From positions 1-36,222 of the forward strand of contig JAAUQO010000039.1 of assembly GCA_012032775.1 (NCBI GenBank): a DNA stretch of 36,222 nucleotides, in the 5' to 3' direction. The position numbers and the translations under genes were made by a program. Origin of the DNA: Oscillochloris sp. (lineage in GTDB: Bacteria > Chloroflexota > Chloroflexia > Chloroflexales > Chloroflexaceae). Each line of letters opens with the position of its first letter. Position 1 is the stretch's first letter. Of the stretch, positions 16,560 through 24,695 are shown piece by piece. The notes under the pieces are model-generated. The model was not told where the DNA came from. It did not search any database and saw only the letters and a program-made list of their open reading frames with translations.

Positions 16560-17525
16560 CTACGTTGGAATAAAGTAACGCCCAAACCGAGTCGCCAGAC
16601 GCAAGTTGCCGCGAAGCTTGATCTGGCGCAACAACAGATAGCGCAACGGGCGTACGTGCAGCGTAATCGCACGGCAGAGCAGATCGACCGACGCGAATTC
16701 GAGCGTCAGATCGGCGGTGCGTACACGCCCGATCCGCCCGTAGCCGCCGCTGGGTGCGACTCGCACATACCAACTGCCGCCGCCGGAACCACTGGCGCTG
16801 AAGGCAATTGTGGCATGTAAACTCCCGCCGCGCTCCGGCCAATAGGCCAGGCCCATCAAATGGAAGAAGCGGGTCAGTTGACGCCGCATCATCCCGGCGC
16901 GATACCAGATCCAGATCGGCTGGCTGCGGGCGCCCTGGGCCAACTGTGCGCCATGAACAATCCCGATGTGGGTCAACGCCCCGCCGAGCAATTCGCCGAT
17001 TGTGGCATCACCGCCGTACATCGGCGTAGGTACGGAGCGCGTCAATGGATCCGGCGTCAGGCTTCCGGCAATCCGGGCCAACAGCGAAAGCTGTTCCAGG
17101 ATCGCCGCACACAACGCCTGCGGCTCTTGCTCGGCCCGAGCCGCGATCTGGGCCCGATTCCAGTTTGCCAGATCGCGACGTTGGCTCAGGCCGGGGATCT
17201 CCGGCGAACGACCGGCTAACCCTGCTTCAACCGCGTAGAGGTAGCCGCCGGTTACCGCCTCGATATGCGCCACCGTTTCGTGCAAGGTCCAACCACCGGG
17301 CCGGCGTTCGGTTCGGCGCAACCAGGCATCGGGTTTGATGCGCTCGAAGAAACCTTGCAAAATCTCGCGCAGTTCCAAGGCATCGGTAGCCAGAATAGAA
17401 GGCGAAAACGCGCCGATCCGATCCTCAAGCACCTGTTCCGGGCCAAAGGCTTCCGACGCAACATCCGTCTCGATCAACTCGATCGGTTCAGGCGGGATCG
17501 CAGGCGGCTGTTTTGCGGCACCCAT
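16560..17525 (-). CDS. DinB/maleylpyruvate-isomerase-like protein with SCP2-like C-terminus
   Basis: A 321-residue protein. The N-terminal half (about 35-185) is a four-helix DinB/MDMPI-like module with GGWTLHETVAHIEA and GALTHIGIVHGAQ, where the histidines could bind a metal. The C-terminal part (about 215-315: SLHATIAFSASGSGGGSWYV ... ADLTLEFASVDLLCRAI) resembles an SCP2 sterol/lipid-carrier fold. ATG 17525 is chosen over the longer frame to 17546 because it follows the previous stop by one base and has GGTGGAG eight bases upstream. Proteins of this class use small thiols or bind lipids; its neighbours (acyl-CoA synthetase, saccharopine-dehydrogenase-like reductase) favour a lipid role. The exact reaction is unknown. 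Confidence 0.7.
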   Translation of the reverse strand: MGAAKQPPAIPPEPIELIETDVASEAFGPEQVLEDRIGAFSPSILATDALELREILQGFFERIKPDAWLRRTERRPGGWTLHETVAHIEAVTGGYLYAVEAGLAGRSPEIPGLSQRRDLANWNRAQIAARAEQEPQALCAAILEQLSLLARIAGSLTPDPLTRSVPTPMYGGDATIGELLGGALTHIGIVHGAQLAQGARSQPIWIWYRAGMMRRQLTRFFHLMGLAYWPERGGSLHATIAFSASGSGGGSWYVRVAPSGGYGRIGRVRTADLTLEFASVDLLCRAITLHVRPLRYLLLRQIKLRGNLRLATRFGRYFIPT

Positions 17526-17526
17526 G

Positions 17527-18597
17527 TTATTGCTCCACCATCGCATCTTCGTCGATCCGGCGCACGCCGTCTACCGCCAGGATCAGGTCGGGGCCATACG
17601 CCCGTGAAGGTGTCTGGAAGCCCGGATATACATCACCGGCCAGCACCTGTTCGGCGATCAGAACTGCGGATCTGGCCGTGAGTGCGTAGCCTTCGGGCGT
17701 GATCAAGCGGCTCACCACCCGTTGACCGGCGGCATTGCGCACTTCGCCCCAGAGCAAGCCCTTGCCGCGCTCGCGTTCTTCGGCGTTGGGGCCGGGCGGG
17801 CTGCGGCGGATCATGCCGCGCAGCACCGACTGCACCGGTTTGGCGCCGAGAATCAGCGGCCCAAGCAGACTGCCGACGCGCATCATCTCGCGGGCCGCAG
17901 CCGGCAAGTAGGTGTAGACAACAATATTCGGGATGCCGGTGCTGTGATACGCCGTTGAGACATCACCCCACGGGATCGCCGTCACCGTCACCGGCCCGCG
18001 CCCGAAATCTACCCGCCTGGTCAGTCGGCCGGGCGAGGTTCTAACGATCCTGCCGTTGCGACGGATCGCACCGGAGCCGCCCATATTCTCAATCGCGGTG
18101 GTGGCGGTGCCGCGTGAAACCCGCCCTAAAGCTCGGAAGGCCAACTCCAGATGGGTCGCGTCGGGCAGGCGACGCTTGAGGTGCGCAGCAAGACAGTCGG
18201 TCGGCACAACATCAAAACCAACGCCGGGTAACAGCATCACCCCGGCGGCGCGAGCGGCGGCATCGCGGCGGGCCAGGGCTTCAAAAACGGCGATCTCGCC
18301 CGTAATATCCAGATAATGCGTGCCGGTGCGCAAACAAGCCTCCGACATCGGGCGACTGGTACGGCTGAACGGCCCGGCACAGTGGAGCACCGCCCGAAAA
18401 TCGGCTAAAGCGGCACGCAGTGTTGCCGGGTCATCCAGGCTCAACGTCAGGGCCGGCAGATCGAGTTCTTGCGCCAGCGCAGCAACCTGGGCGGCATTGC
18501 GGCCGGCCAGGGTCGGACGTAAGCCGCGTTCGACGGCGCGGCGCGCAATCAGCGCACCGGTGTAGCCGTTTGCGCCATAAATCATCAAACTGGTCAA
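17527..18597 (-). CDS. Saccharopine dehydrogenase-like NADP-binding oxidoreductase (trans-enoyl reductase-like)
   Basis: A protein of 356 residues. It opens with a dinucleotide-binding motif (MIYGANGYTGALIARRAVE), followed by LAGRN, VLHCAGPFS and HYLDITGE, the hallmark string of the saccharopine dehydrogenase NADP-binding family that includes mycobacterial trans-acting enoyl reductase Rv2953 and the eukaryotic SCCPDH. The start is probably TTG 18597 (MTSLMIYGANGYTG), because GGAG lies five bases before it; ATG 18585 is 17 bases from that site, and the frame open to 18663 is upstream noise. It is the first gene after an extended -10 promoter with a palindrome (18646-18669) and is followed by the DinB/SCP2-like gene one base after its stop. 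Confidence 0.82.
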   Translation of the reverse strand: MTSLMIYGANGYTGALIARRAVERGLRPTLAGRNAAQVAALAQELDLPALTLSLDDPATLRAALADFRAVLHCAGPFSRTSRPMSEACLRTGTHYLDITGEIAVFEALARRDAAARAAGVMLLPGVGFDVVPTDCLAAHLKRRLPDATHLELAFRALGRVSRGTATTAIENMGGSGAIRRNGRIVRTSPGRLTRRVDFGRGPVTVTAIPWGDVSTAYHSTGIPNIVVYTYLPAAAREMMRVGSLLGPLILGAKPVQSVLRGMIRRSPPGPNAEERERGKGLLWGEVRNAAGQRVVSRLITPEGYALTARSAVLIAEQVLAGDVYPGFQTPSRAYGPDLILAVDGVRRIDEDAMVEQ

Positions 18598-18645
18598 GTC
18601 GGCTCCAGACAGCAGGCGACACCCCGCCGGGTCGCCTCTCCTTTG

Positions 18646-18669
18646 AGTATAGCACTTCGGCAATTGCCG
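18646..18669 (-). promoter_or_regulatory. Extended -10 promoter with palindromic operator-like site
   Basis: On the minus strand TGCTATACT (18654-18646) is an extended -10 element. Immediately upstream is the perfect 12-base palindrome CGGCAATTGCCG (18658-18669), located where a bound protein would block RNA polymerase. The leader then carries an AGGCGAC/GTCGCCT hairpin (18614-18637) ahead of the GGAG site of the reductase gene. This gives the reductase-to-SDR group its own start, separate from the CoA synthetase gene. Confidence 0.45.
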
Positions 18670-18671
18670 AT

Positions 18672-18704
18672 GGCGAATATGCCGACGACGGCGACATATT
18701 CGCC
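18672..18704. terminator. 10-bp hairpin after the acyl-CoA synthetase gene, no T-run
   Basis: GGCGAATATG (18672-18681) pairs perfectly with CATATTCGCC (18695-18704) around a 13-base loop. It lies just past the stop (18712) of the minus-strand synthetase gene and ahead of the promoter at 18646. No T-run follows. Confidence 0.45.
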
Positions 18705-18711
18705 TCCAATC

Positions 18712-20216
18712 CTAGCAAAGGTTGCGCAGCATAGCTTTCTGGACTTTGCCCATTGCATTGCGCGGCAGTTCATCCACGAACAGCACGCGCCGCGGCGCTT
18801 TGTAGGGCGCCAGGTGAACCCGACAGTGGGCGATAATCGTCGCCTCATCGATTGTGGCGCCGGGTTGCCGTACCACCACTGCCGTTACCTGCTCGCCCCA
18901 CTCATTATCGGGGCAGCCGATCACCGCACTTGCCGCCAGTTCCGGCAACTCGGCCAGCACCAACTCAACCTCGGGCGGGTAGACATTCAGGCCGCCGGTG
19001 ATGATCAGATCTTTGGCCCGGCCCTTGAGCGTGTAATAGCCGTCCGGCTCGCGCAAGGCCAGATCGCCGGTATGCAGCCAGCCATCAGCAGTGAAGGCGG
19101 CCGCGTCTGCTCGGGATTGCGCCAGTAGCCCTTGAACACATGCGGCCCGCAGATCTGCAATTCGCCGATACTGTTGTCGCCCAGAATTGCGCCGCTCGCC
19201 GGATCGACGATCCGCGCCTCGACGCCGGGCAAAGGCAGGCCGACCGAACCGACCCGTCGCTCGCCGGCGAGCGGATTGGAGAGATTCATGCCGGTCTCGG
19301 TCATGCCGTAGCGTTCCAGCAAGGTATGGCCGTAGCGCTGCTGAAAGGCGGAAAAAAGATCATCGGGCAGGCGGTCGGAACCGGAGGTGAGCAAGCGCAT
19401 ATGGCTCAGATCGTAACGATATTCCGGCGCCAGTTCGACCAGCCGGCGATGGATGGTCGGCACGGCCATAAATACCGTGCAACGCCGCTCGACCATTGTC
19501 TGCAAGGCGAGTTCGGGTGTGAAGCGCAACAGCATGATTGTGTGGGCGCCGGCGTGGAGTGCGCCGTGCAGCGCGACAATCAGGCCGTGAACATGAAAGA
19601 TCGGCAGCACATGCAGCAGCACATCGTCGCTGCGCCAGCCCCAGGCGCTCTGGAGGGCATCAAGATTGGCGCTCAGGTTTGCGTGGCTGATCTCGGCGCC
19701 TTTGGGCCGGCCGGTGGTGCCGCTGGTGTAGATCATAAGCGCGGTGCGGTCGGGATCAGCGGGCAAGGGCGGCAGATCCGTCGGCGGCGGGCCGAAGATC
19801 GCGGCCGGATCGGCAGCAGCGGCGATCACCGTAACCTGCTCCAGATCGGGCAATTGCGCGCGCCACTCCACATCTGGGGCGGCGGATGCATCGACTGCCA
19901 GCAGACGCGCGGCCGAATCGCGCAGAAAATAGGCCAACTCATCGGGCGGATAGGTTGGATTAAGCGGCAGACTGATCGCACCAAGGCGCAATGTCGCCAG
20001 ATGCAGCGCGATAAACGGCACGCCCCTGGGCAGTTGCAGTGCGACACGATCGCCGGGCGCGATCCCGTGGCGCTGCAAAAACCCGATCGCCCGCGCCGTT
20101 ACCGCCTCAAGCTCGTCATAGCTCAGGTCGGTTGAGGTCGCATCGCTAAGCAGCGTGATCGCCGGCCGATCCGGGGTGGCCCGGCACTGTTCGAACAGTC
20201 GATTGAGGAACAGCAT
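18712..20216 (-). CDS. AMP-forming acyl-CoA synthetase, malonyl-CoA synthetase (MatB)-like, one frameshift
   Basis: An ANL-superfamily enzyme that activates a carboxylic acid with ATP and CoA. The phosphate-binding loop is [20 protein letters not shown], then [20 protein letters not shown] and [20 protein letters not shown], which closely resemble malonyl/methylmalonyl-CoA synthetases. The C-terminal hinge and lysine region ([20 protein letters not shown] ... [14 protein letters not shown]) is in another frame. One missing base near 19098-19104 joins ...[24 protein letters not shown] and gives exactly 501 residues. Start ATG 20216 has AAGGAT nine bases upstream. It diverges from a truncated PfkB gene with 53 bases between them. 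Malonyl versus another acid cannot be decided by eye. The frame break may be a sequencing error. Confidence 0.85.
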
Positions 20217-20269
20217 TGTTTGGTATCCTTGTACCCTGGCTGTCGATTCAGCGGAAAAAGGCGGATCCT

Positions 20270-20539
20270 ATGGCCGAAGCCGTGGTGATCGGCAATGCCG
20301 GCATCGACACAACTGTCTATTTGTACGGCGCGGATATTGATTGCTCGGTTGAAGCTCATTTTAGCCCTAATCTGGATTACGTGGGGCATGCGGGCGGATA
20401 CAGTGCGGGCGGCTATGCCGCGTTAGGGCGCTCGACCGCGTTGATCGGCCATGTCGGCGACGATATGGGTGGCCGGTTGATCAGCGAAACCATTGCTCGC
20501 GACGGGATCAACCGCGCTGCGATCTGGAACGAGGAATGA
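20270..20539 (+). pseudogene. Truncated PfkB-family sugar kinase (N-terminal fragment)
   Basis: An 89-residue remnant. It begins MAEAVVIGNAGIDTTVYLYG and continues through GGYSAGGYAALGRSTALIGHVGDDMGG and ETIARDGIN, the standard N-terminal substrate-binding region of PfkB/ribokinase-family enzymes, which are normally about 300 residues. It stops at 20537-20539 right after AAIWNEE. The 150 bases beyond show no continuation in any frame, so this is a real 3' deletion and not a one-base error. The start has a good AAGGCGG ribosome site, so a short peptide may still be made. The fold lacks the catalytic Asp and ATP-binding half, so it cannot be an active kinase. Confidence 0.8.
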
Positions 20540-20692
20540 TGATTTTTGCGTAGCACGAAAAAATATGTACGGTTACGAAATCTTCCTTCTTTCCTGGCAT
20601 ACTCCGGCGTATGATAGAGTGACCGGCGGCGCAAGGGCATTGTCCGGTACTCGGTGTTCCGTGTCTTGTATCCTTGCCTCAGGAGGGAGGGT

Positions 20693-21154
20693 ATGTCGAT
20701 GCGTTCGGCATTGCACGGTGGCGTCATCGCGATTCGCTACGCCTTCGGATTGGTGTTTCTCTATGGCGCCTATCACAAACTAACCCGCCAATGGCTTTCG
20801 AGTCCGGTGCTGCGCGAGCATTTTATGCAACGATTAGCCGAGATCGATCCGGAATCGTTCAGTGCGGCATATTTACGAAACTTCGCGATCCCCCGCTACC
20901 GTCAGGTGGCATGGGTGCTGACGCTGGGGCAGGTATGTGTAGCGATCGGAATGTTGTTCGGCGTCGCCGTGCGCCCGAACGCGCTCCTGGCGCTTTTCCT
21001 GCTCAGCAATATCACGGCGGGATCGTATTATAACGCCACAATGCCGCCGTTCTTTGTGGCGGCGTTGATTCTGCTCAGCACGCCGTCAGGCTCGTGGTTC
21101 GGGCTAGATTCGGTTCTGCGCGAGCAGTTCCCCGAGTCGCCCTTATTTCGTTAA
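20693..21154 (+). CDS. DoxX-like membrane protein
   Basis: A 153-residue integral membrane protein with four hydrophobic segments: AIRYAFGLVFLYGAYHKL near the N-terminus, then WVLTLGQVCVAIGMLFGVAV, ALLALFLLSNITAG and FFVAALILLSTPSG. The pattern R-x-A-x-G-x-x-F-x-Y-G-x-x-K-L and the four-helix layout fit the DoxX / terminal quinol oxidase small-subunit-like family, whose members are linked to redox or thiosulfate chemistry, mostly without known reaction. ATG 20693 is chosen because AGGAGGGAGG (20681-20690) stands just before it; the open frame upstream (from 20654) looks non-coding. It stands alone, followed by a strong hairpin at 21157. Confidence 0.78.
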   Translation: MSMRSALHGGVIAIRYAFGLVFLYGAYHKLTRQWLSSPVLREHFMQRLAEIDPESFSAAYLRNFAIPRYRQVAWVLTLGQVCVAIGMLFGVAVRPNALLALFLLSNITAGSYYNATMPPFFVAALILLSTPSGSWFGLDSVLREQFPESPLFR

Positions 21155-21156
21155 GA

Positions 21157-21197
21157 TTGATAGCGTTGGGCCGACAAAGCCGGCCCAGCCTTATCAA
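21157..21197 (+). terminator. Long hairpin after the DoxX-like gene, no T-run
   Basis: An almost continuous 17-pair stem: TTGATA (21157-21162) with TATCAA (21192-21197) and TGGGCCG (21167-21173) with CGGCCCA (21181-21187), joined by wobble/mismatch pairs, loop ACAAAGC. It begins three bases after the stop codon. No T-run follows. Confidence 0.55.
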
Positions 21198-21322
21198 CAA
21201 TTACTGATGTAGGCCCGGCCCTCACGCAATCCCCACGCCGCCTTCACATGCTCTTCACAGGTCGCTTCTAGAGTGATCTCGTCGGCAATTGCGCCGATCG
21301 ATCTCGCAGCAAAGGAGGATCT

Positions 21323-23938
21323 GTGCTTACCTCGCATTCTGGTCGCATGTTGCTTATGAACCCCGGACTGAAGCTGCTCGTTGTTGTGTTTGTTCTGACC
21401 GCACTATTTGCCGCGCTGCCGGATGCGCAGGCGGCCGCGCAACTCGGCACGCTCGGCGGAACCGTCACCAACGACGGTGTTGCTGTGAGTGACGCCGAAG
21501 TAGTTGCGTCGGCCGGCTCTCTGGTGCGCCGGGCCGCCACCGATGCCGAGGGGCGCTTCCGGATCGCGAATCTGCCGCCCGCCACCTATACCGTCAGTGT
21601 TCGCCCGGCCGGCGTCTCAAGCAGTTCGCCCAACTGGGTCTTTGTCGATCCGCCGGCACTGGTGCGTATGCCGCCCGACGCCGATCTGAACCTGAAGGTG
21701 GCGCCGGCAACCGTGACGGTGGTCGGCAGTCTGATCGCCCCGGCAGGTGCGGAGTTTGTTGCGCCGAACCGGGCCTGGCTGCGCGCCGAAGATCAGGAGG
21801 GTCGCGGCAATAGTGTTGAAGTTGCCGCCGACGGCAGTTTTAGCCTCCAGACCATTCCCGGCCCGGTGCTTATCCGGGTTACGCTGGAAAATCCGGCCTG
21901 GGACGAAGACGCCGCGATCAGCGGCCTGGTCTATCGGGCCGAGGCCGGCGACACGGTGCATGTTGACGGGAACCCACAGAGCGAGGCGATCGACCCGATC
22001 GCGATTGTCGAGCGCAGCGCCACAATCAGCGGCACGGTGAATCTGCTCGCAGGTGGAACGGCGCCGCTGGGTGTGCCGGTGCGGGCCTGGCGCCTGGACG
22101 GCGCCGAGTTCACTCAGACGGTCACGAATGCCGAGGGCGGCTACCAACTGAACCTTATCCCCGGCGTCTGGATGCTGCGTGCGGTGCCGCTCGCACAAGG
22201 GAACTACGTGCCTGCGCAGTCGCCGCAACGGGTGCTGGTTGACGAAGGCCAGACCGCAAGCGCCGATCTGCTGATCGCCACAGCTGATATGACGATCGCC
22301 GGCCTCGTCGTGAATGCCGACGGCGGCGCAGCGGTGCCTGATCTGGAAGCACGCGTCTTCGCGATCTATCGTAATGCCGACGGCATACCCACTGCCGGCC
22401 CGGCCGCCACGGTTCAGGCCGACGGCACATTCACGCTTAAGCTGGCCTCATCTCTGGCGCTGACCTACACCGCCGACCTGGCGCTCAATCCCGACAGTGG
22501 TTACAGCGTGGCCGATCGCCCGAAGCCGTTCAATCTCACTACTCCGCCCGATCAGTTGACGATCCCGGTGCTGACCCACGACGATCGGATCAGCGGCAGC
22601 TTGCGCGACACCGAGGGCGAGGCATTGCTGGGTGTTCCCGGCGCGATCTACGCCGCCGGCGAGAATGGCGGTTGGAGCCGCACGCGCATCAACCCCGCCG
22701 ACGGCAGTTACAGTTTGCCGGTGGTCGGTCGCAACACCGACGGCGAAGGCGGCACAACCTGGTATCTGCGCGCCGCGGTCGATCCGAGCAGCGGCTACCT
22801 GTTGCAGCGACCACGCTCGCAGCGCGTGTTTGTGCCCTACGCCGCTGACAGCGCAGTTACGATCGATGGCGTGGATTTCCAGGCGGTTGCGATTGCAGAA
22901 CTCGGACAGGTGCGCGGGCGCGTCCTTGATAGCGCCGGACGGCCGGTGGCGGGCGTGCGAGTTGCGGCGCGCGAATTCGGTGTCTCCGATCGCAGCGAAG
23001 GCCGCTGGGACTACACCAATCGGCGCGGCGAGTTTACTTTGCGCTTGCCGGCCGGAACCTATCGCCTGAGCGCAAACGCCGGTTTTGGCCGACCACTTGC
23101 GCCGCGCCAGATCGACCCGGCGCCGCAGACGGTGAATGTCGCAGCCGGACAAAACAGCCGGGTTGAGTTGCAGATGCGCAGCAGCGACGCAACCCTGACC
23201 GGTCGGGTGGAATACGCCAATGGGCCACAGGCGGCCCTGGTGCGTGCGCGGGCGAACGACGGCGCCCTGGTGCATGTGCAGTCCGGCGCCGATGGCCTGT
23301 ACCGCTTGCCGCTGCTGAGCGGCCGGCAATGGCAGATCGAGGCGGTGAGCAGCGCCGACGACATCTTCCTACGCAGTGCGCCGGCTACCCTGACACCGGC
23401 GGCAGGTGCGCAGACCGGGCCGACACTGGAGTTGCTGGCCGGCGATCCGCTGCCGGAAAGCCAACTCTTCGCCTTCGATGCGGCAGAAGCGCAGCGCTTT
23501 GTGATGGGAGATAATTCGGAAGTGCAAGTGCCGGCGGGCGCCTTCGCCACCGAAGGCACCGTGGTGCTAACCGTGCGCCCGCTACCGGAATTGTATACCG
23601 GCGAGGGCGTCCAGCCGGTGAGTTTCGGCTACCGCCTCCATGCCTACAGCGCCGACAACAATGCCGAGCACCGGCAGATCAGCCGCTTCTTACGCCCGGT
23701 GACGATCAGCATCCCATTTAGCGCCACGCAACTCTATGCGCTGGGAATTACGCCCGCGCAGCTAGTCCCGGCCTACTGGGATGAGGCCAGCGCAAGTTGG
23801 AAACCGGTTGAGCAAGTGACGGTGCTGGTAGATGATGCAGGCAACGGCACGGTGCAGATCAGCACCGATCACTTCACCGACTACGCATTGCTGGCGGCAA
23901 GCGATACGCGGATCCACTTGCCGTTTCTGACCCAGTAG
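21323..23938 (+). CDS. Large secreted protein with carboxypeptidase-regulatory-like (Ig-like) repeats
   Basis: An 871-residue exported protein. Residues about 14-38 form a signal peptide (LKLLVVVFVLTALFAALPDA, cleavage near AQAAAQ). The rest is a chain of about seven beta-sandwich repeats resembling CarboxypepD_reg domains, each with G-x-V-x-D/N...G-V-x-V-x-A and G-x-Y-x-L/F-x-L/V-x-x-G strings (for example GTLGGTVTNDGVAVSDAEVV, GRVLDSAGRPVAGVRVAARE). Near 720-830 is a distinct beta domain (VQVPAGAFATEGTVVLTVRP) like those in cell-surface ZU5-type regions. It ends TRIHLPFLTQ, a tail similar to that of the protein at 5515. The start is GTG 21323 with an ideal AAAGGAGG site (21311-21318). A structural or adhesive surface role is likely; no catalytic residues are seen. 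The frame is intact over its whole length. Confidence 0.85.
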   Translation: MLTSHSGRMLLMNPGLKLLVVVFVLTALFAALPDAQAAAQLGTLGGTVTNDGVAVSDAEVVASAGSLVRRAATDAEGRFRIANLPPATYTVSVRPAGVSSSSPNWVFVDPPALVRMPPDADLNLKVAPATVTVVGSLIAPAGAEFVAPNRAWLRAEDQEGRGNSVEVAADGSFSLQTIPGPVLIRVTLENPAWDEDAAISGLVYRAEAGDTVHVDGNPQSEAIDPIAIVERSATISGTVNLLAGGTAPLGVPVRAWRLDGAEFTQTVTNAEGGYQLNLIPGVWMLRAVPLAQGNYVPAQSPQRVLVDEGQTASADLLIATADMTIAGLVVNADGGAAVPDLEARVFAIYRNADGIPTAGPAATVQADGTFTLKLASSLALTYTADLALNPDSGYSVADRPKPFNLTTPPDQLTIPVLTHDDRISGSLRDTEGEALLGVPGAIYAAGENGGWSRTRINPADGSYSLPVVGRNTDGEGGTTWYLRAAVDPSSGYLLQRPRSQRVFVPYAADSAVTIDGVDFQAVAIAELGQVRGRVLDSAGRPVAGVRVAAREFGVSDRSEGRWDYTNRRGEFTLRLPAGTYRLSANAGFGRPLAPRQIDPAPQTVNVAAGQNSRVELQMRSSDATLTGRVEYANGPQAALVRARANDGALVHVQSGADGLYRLPLLSGRQWQIEAVSSADDIFLRSAPATLTPAAGAQTGPTLELLAGDPLPESQLFAFDAAEAQRFVMGDNSEVQVPAGAFATEGTVVLTVRPLPELYTGEGVQPVSFGYRLHAYSADNNAEHRQISRFLRPVTISIPFSATQLYALGITPAQLVPAYWDEASASWKPVEQVTVLVDDAGNGTVQISTDHFTDYALLAASDTRIHLPFLTQ

Positions 23939-23957
23939 CGCAATCCAACCGCTCAGC

Positions 23958-23995
23958 TCGTGACGTTGCGGCGGGCAGCCGGCGTAACGTCACGA
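23958..23995. terminator. Hairpin after the 871-residue protein gene, no T-run
   Basis: TCGTGACGTT (23958-23967) pairs perfectly with AACGTCACGA (23986-23995), with a small inner CGGC/GCCG stem. It starts 20 bases after the stop and lies between this gene and the convergent small membrane peptide gene, so it could serve both strands. Confidence 0.5.
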
Positions 23996-24040
23996 AAACA
24001 GAGCGTGCTTCAGCCTGCCGGAGGCAGATCAACCTGACTT

Positions 24041-24069
24041 AGGGACGCGGTAATATGCACTGCGTCCCT
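24041..24069. terminator. 8-bp hairpin after the 49-residue membrane peptide gene
   Basis: AGGGACGC (24041-24048) pairs with GCGTCCCT (24062-24069) around a 13-base loop. On the minus strand it starts 10 bases past the stop of the small gene at 24079. No T-run is present. Confidence 0.4.
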
Positions 24070-24078
24070 GGCTCAATT

Positions 24079-24228
24079 TTAAAGCAACTGCTCGGCGAGA
24101 AGGGCGGCGCTGATAAGGATGCCCATAATCGCAAGGCGCGGTAATTCCGGCGACGACGAGATCGCCGTCAACAACGCCAGAATCACAATCGTCATCGCTG
24201 CATAGAACTTATCGTTTGGTACGAACAT
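24079..24228 (-). CDS. 49-residue hydrophobic membrane peptide
   Basis: A short gene on the minus strand: ATG 24228, TAA 24079-24081, with AGGGA about 6 bases before the ATG. The peptide begins MFVPNDKFYAAMTIVILALL and ends LISAALLAEQLL. It holds two hydrophobic stretches separated by SSSPELPRL, so two short membrane helices are plausible. It lies alone, convergent with the 871-residue protein gene, with a hairpin beyond each gene end. No family was recognised. The clean start, ribosome site and flanking hairpin favour a real gene, but this is based on features only. Confidence 0.5.
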   Translation of the reverse strand: MFVPNDKFYAAMTIVILALLTAISSSPELPRLAIMGILISAALLAEQLL

Positions 24229-24398
24229 GGTACTTCCCTGAACTGGTTGCTGAACCTACTATCAGTAGTATAGCCAAGCTATGCACCGCTCTATTACGAA
24301 CGTATTCGCGAGCATACCTCATTCTACATGCACATCAATCTGGTGTACACTACACGCGACATGGATGAGTCAGCGACGATCATGAGCGGAGATGCACA

Positions 24399-24677
24399 AT
24401 GAACAAACTTGCGGAAGCCGAGATCACGGCGCAGTTAGAGCAGTTGAGCGGCTGGATTCGTCGCGGCGATGAGATTGTACGCAGCTATAAATTAGCGTCA
24501 TTTCCGGCGGCGATCGCATTTGTGACGCAGGTTGGATTTCTGGCGGAAGCGGCAGCCCATCACCCCGATATCGATATTCGCTACAATCAGGTAACCCTTG
24601 CCCTCACCACCCACGATGCCGGCGGCCTGACGGAGAAGGATTTTGCGCTCGCCGCAGCAGCCGACGAGTTGTTCTAA
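24399..24677 (+). CDS. phhB: Pterin-4a-carbinolamine dehydratase (PCD/DCoH-like)
   Basis: A 92-residue cytoplasmic enzyme of normal family length. The family signature is clear: FVTQVGFLAEAAAHHPDIDI with the active-site His-His-Pro, then RYNQVTLALTTHDAGGLTEK. PCD dehydrates 4a-hydroxytetrahydropterin, usually to recycle the cofactor of aromatic amino acid hydroxylases, and also occurs in molybdopterin-related contexts. No aromatic hydroxylase gene is near, so its partner is unknown here. Start ATG 24399 has GGAG seven or eight bases upstream. It is followed 18 bases later by the alpha/beta hydrolase gene, which may share the transcript. The 170 bases upstream contain only weak promoter-like sequence. 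Confidence 0.93.
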   Translation: MNKLAEAEITAQLEQLSGWIRRGDEIVRSYKLASFPAAIAFVTQVGFLAEAAAHHPDIDIRYNQVTLALTTHDAGGLTEKDFALAAAADELF

Positions 24678-24695
24678 ATCCGGCGTGGAGGAATG

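Noticed and set aside
19140-20135. A 331-codon open frame on the plus strand
   Set aside because: Antisense to the acyl-CoA synthetase, no ribosome site or domain.
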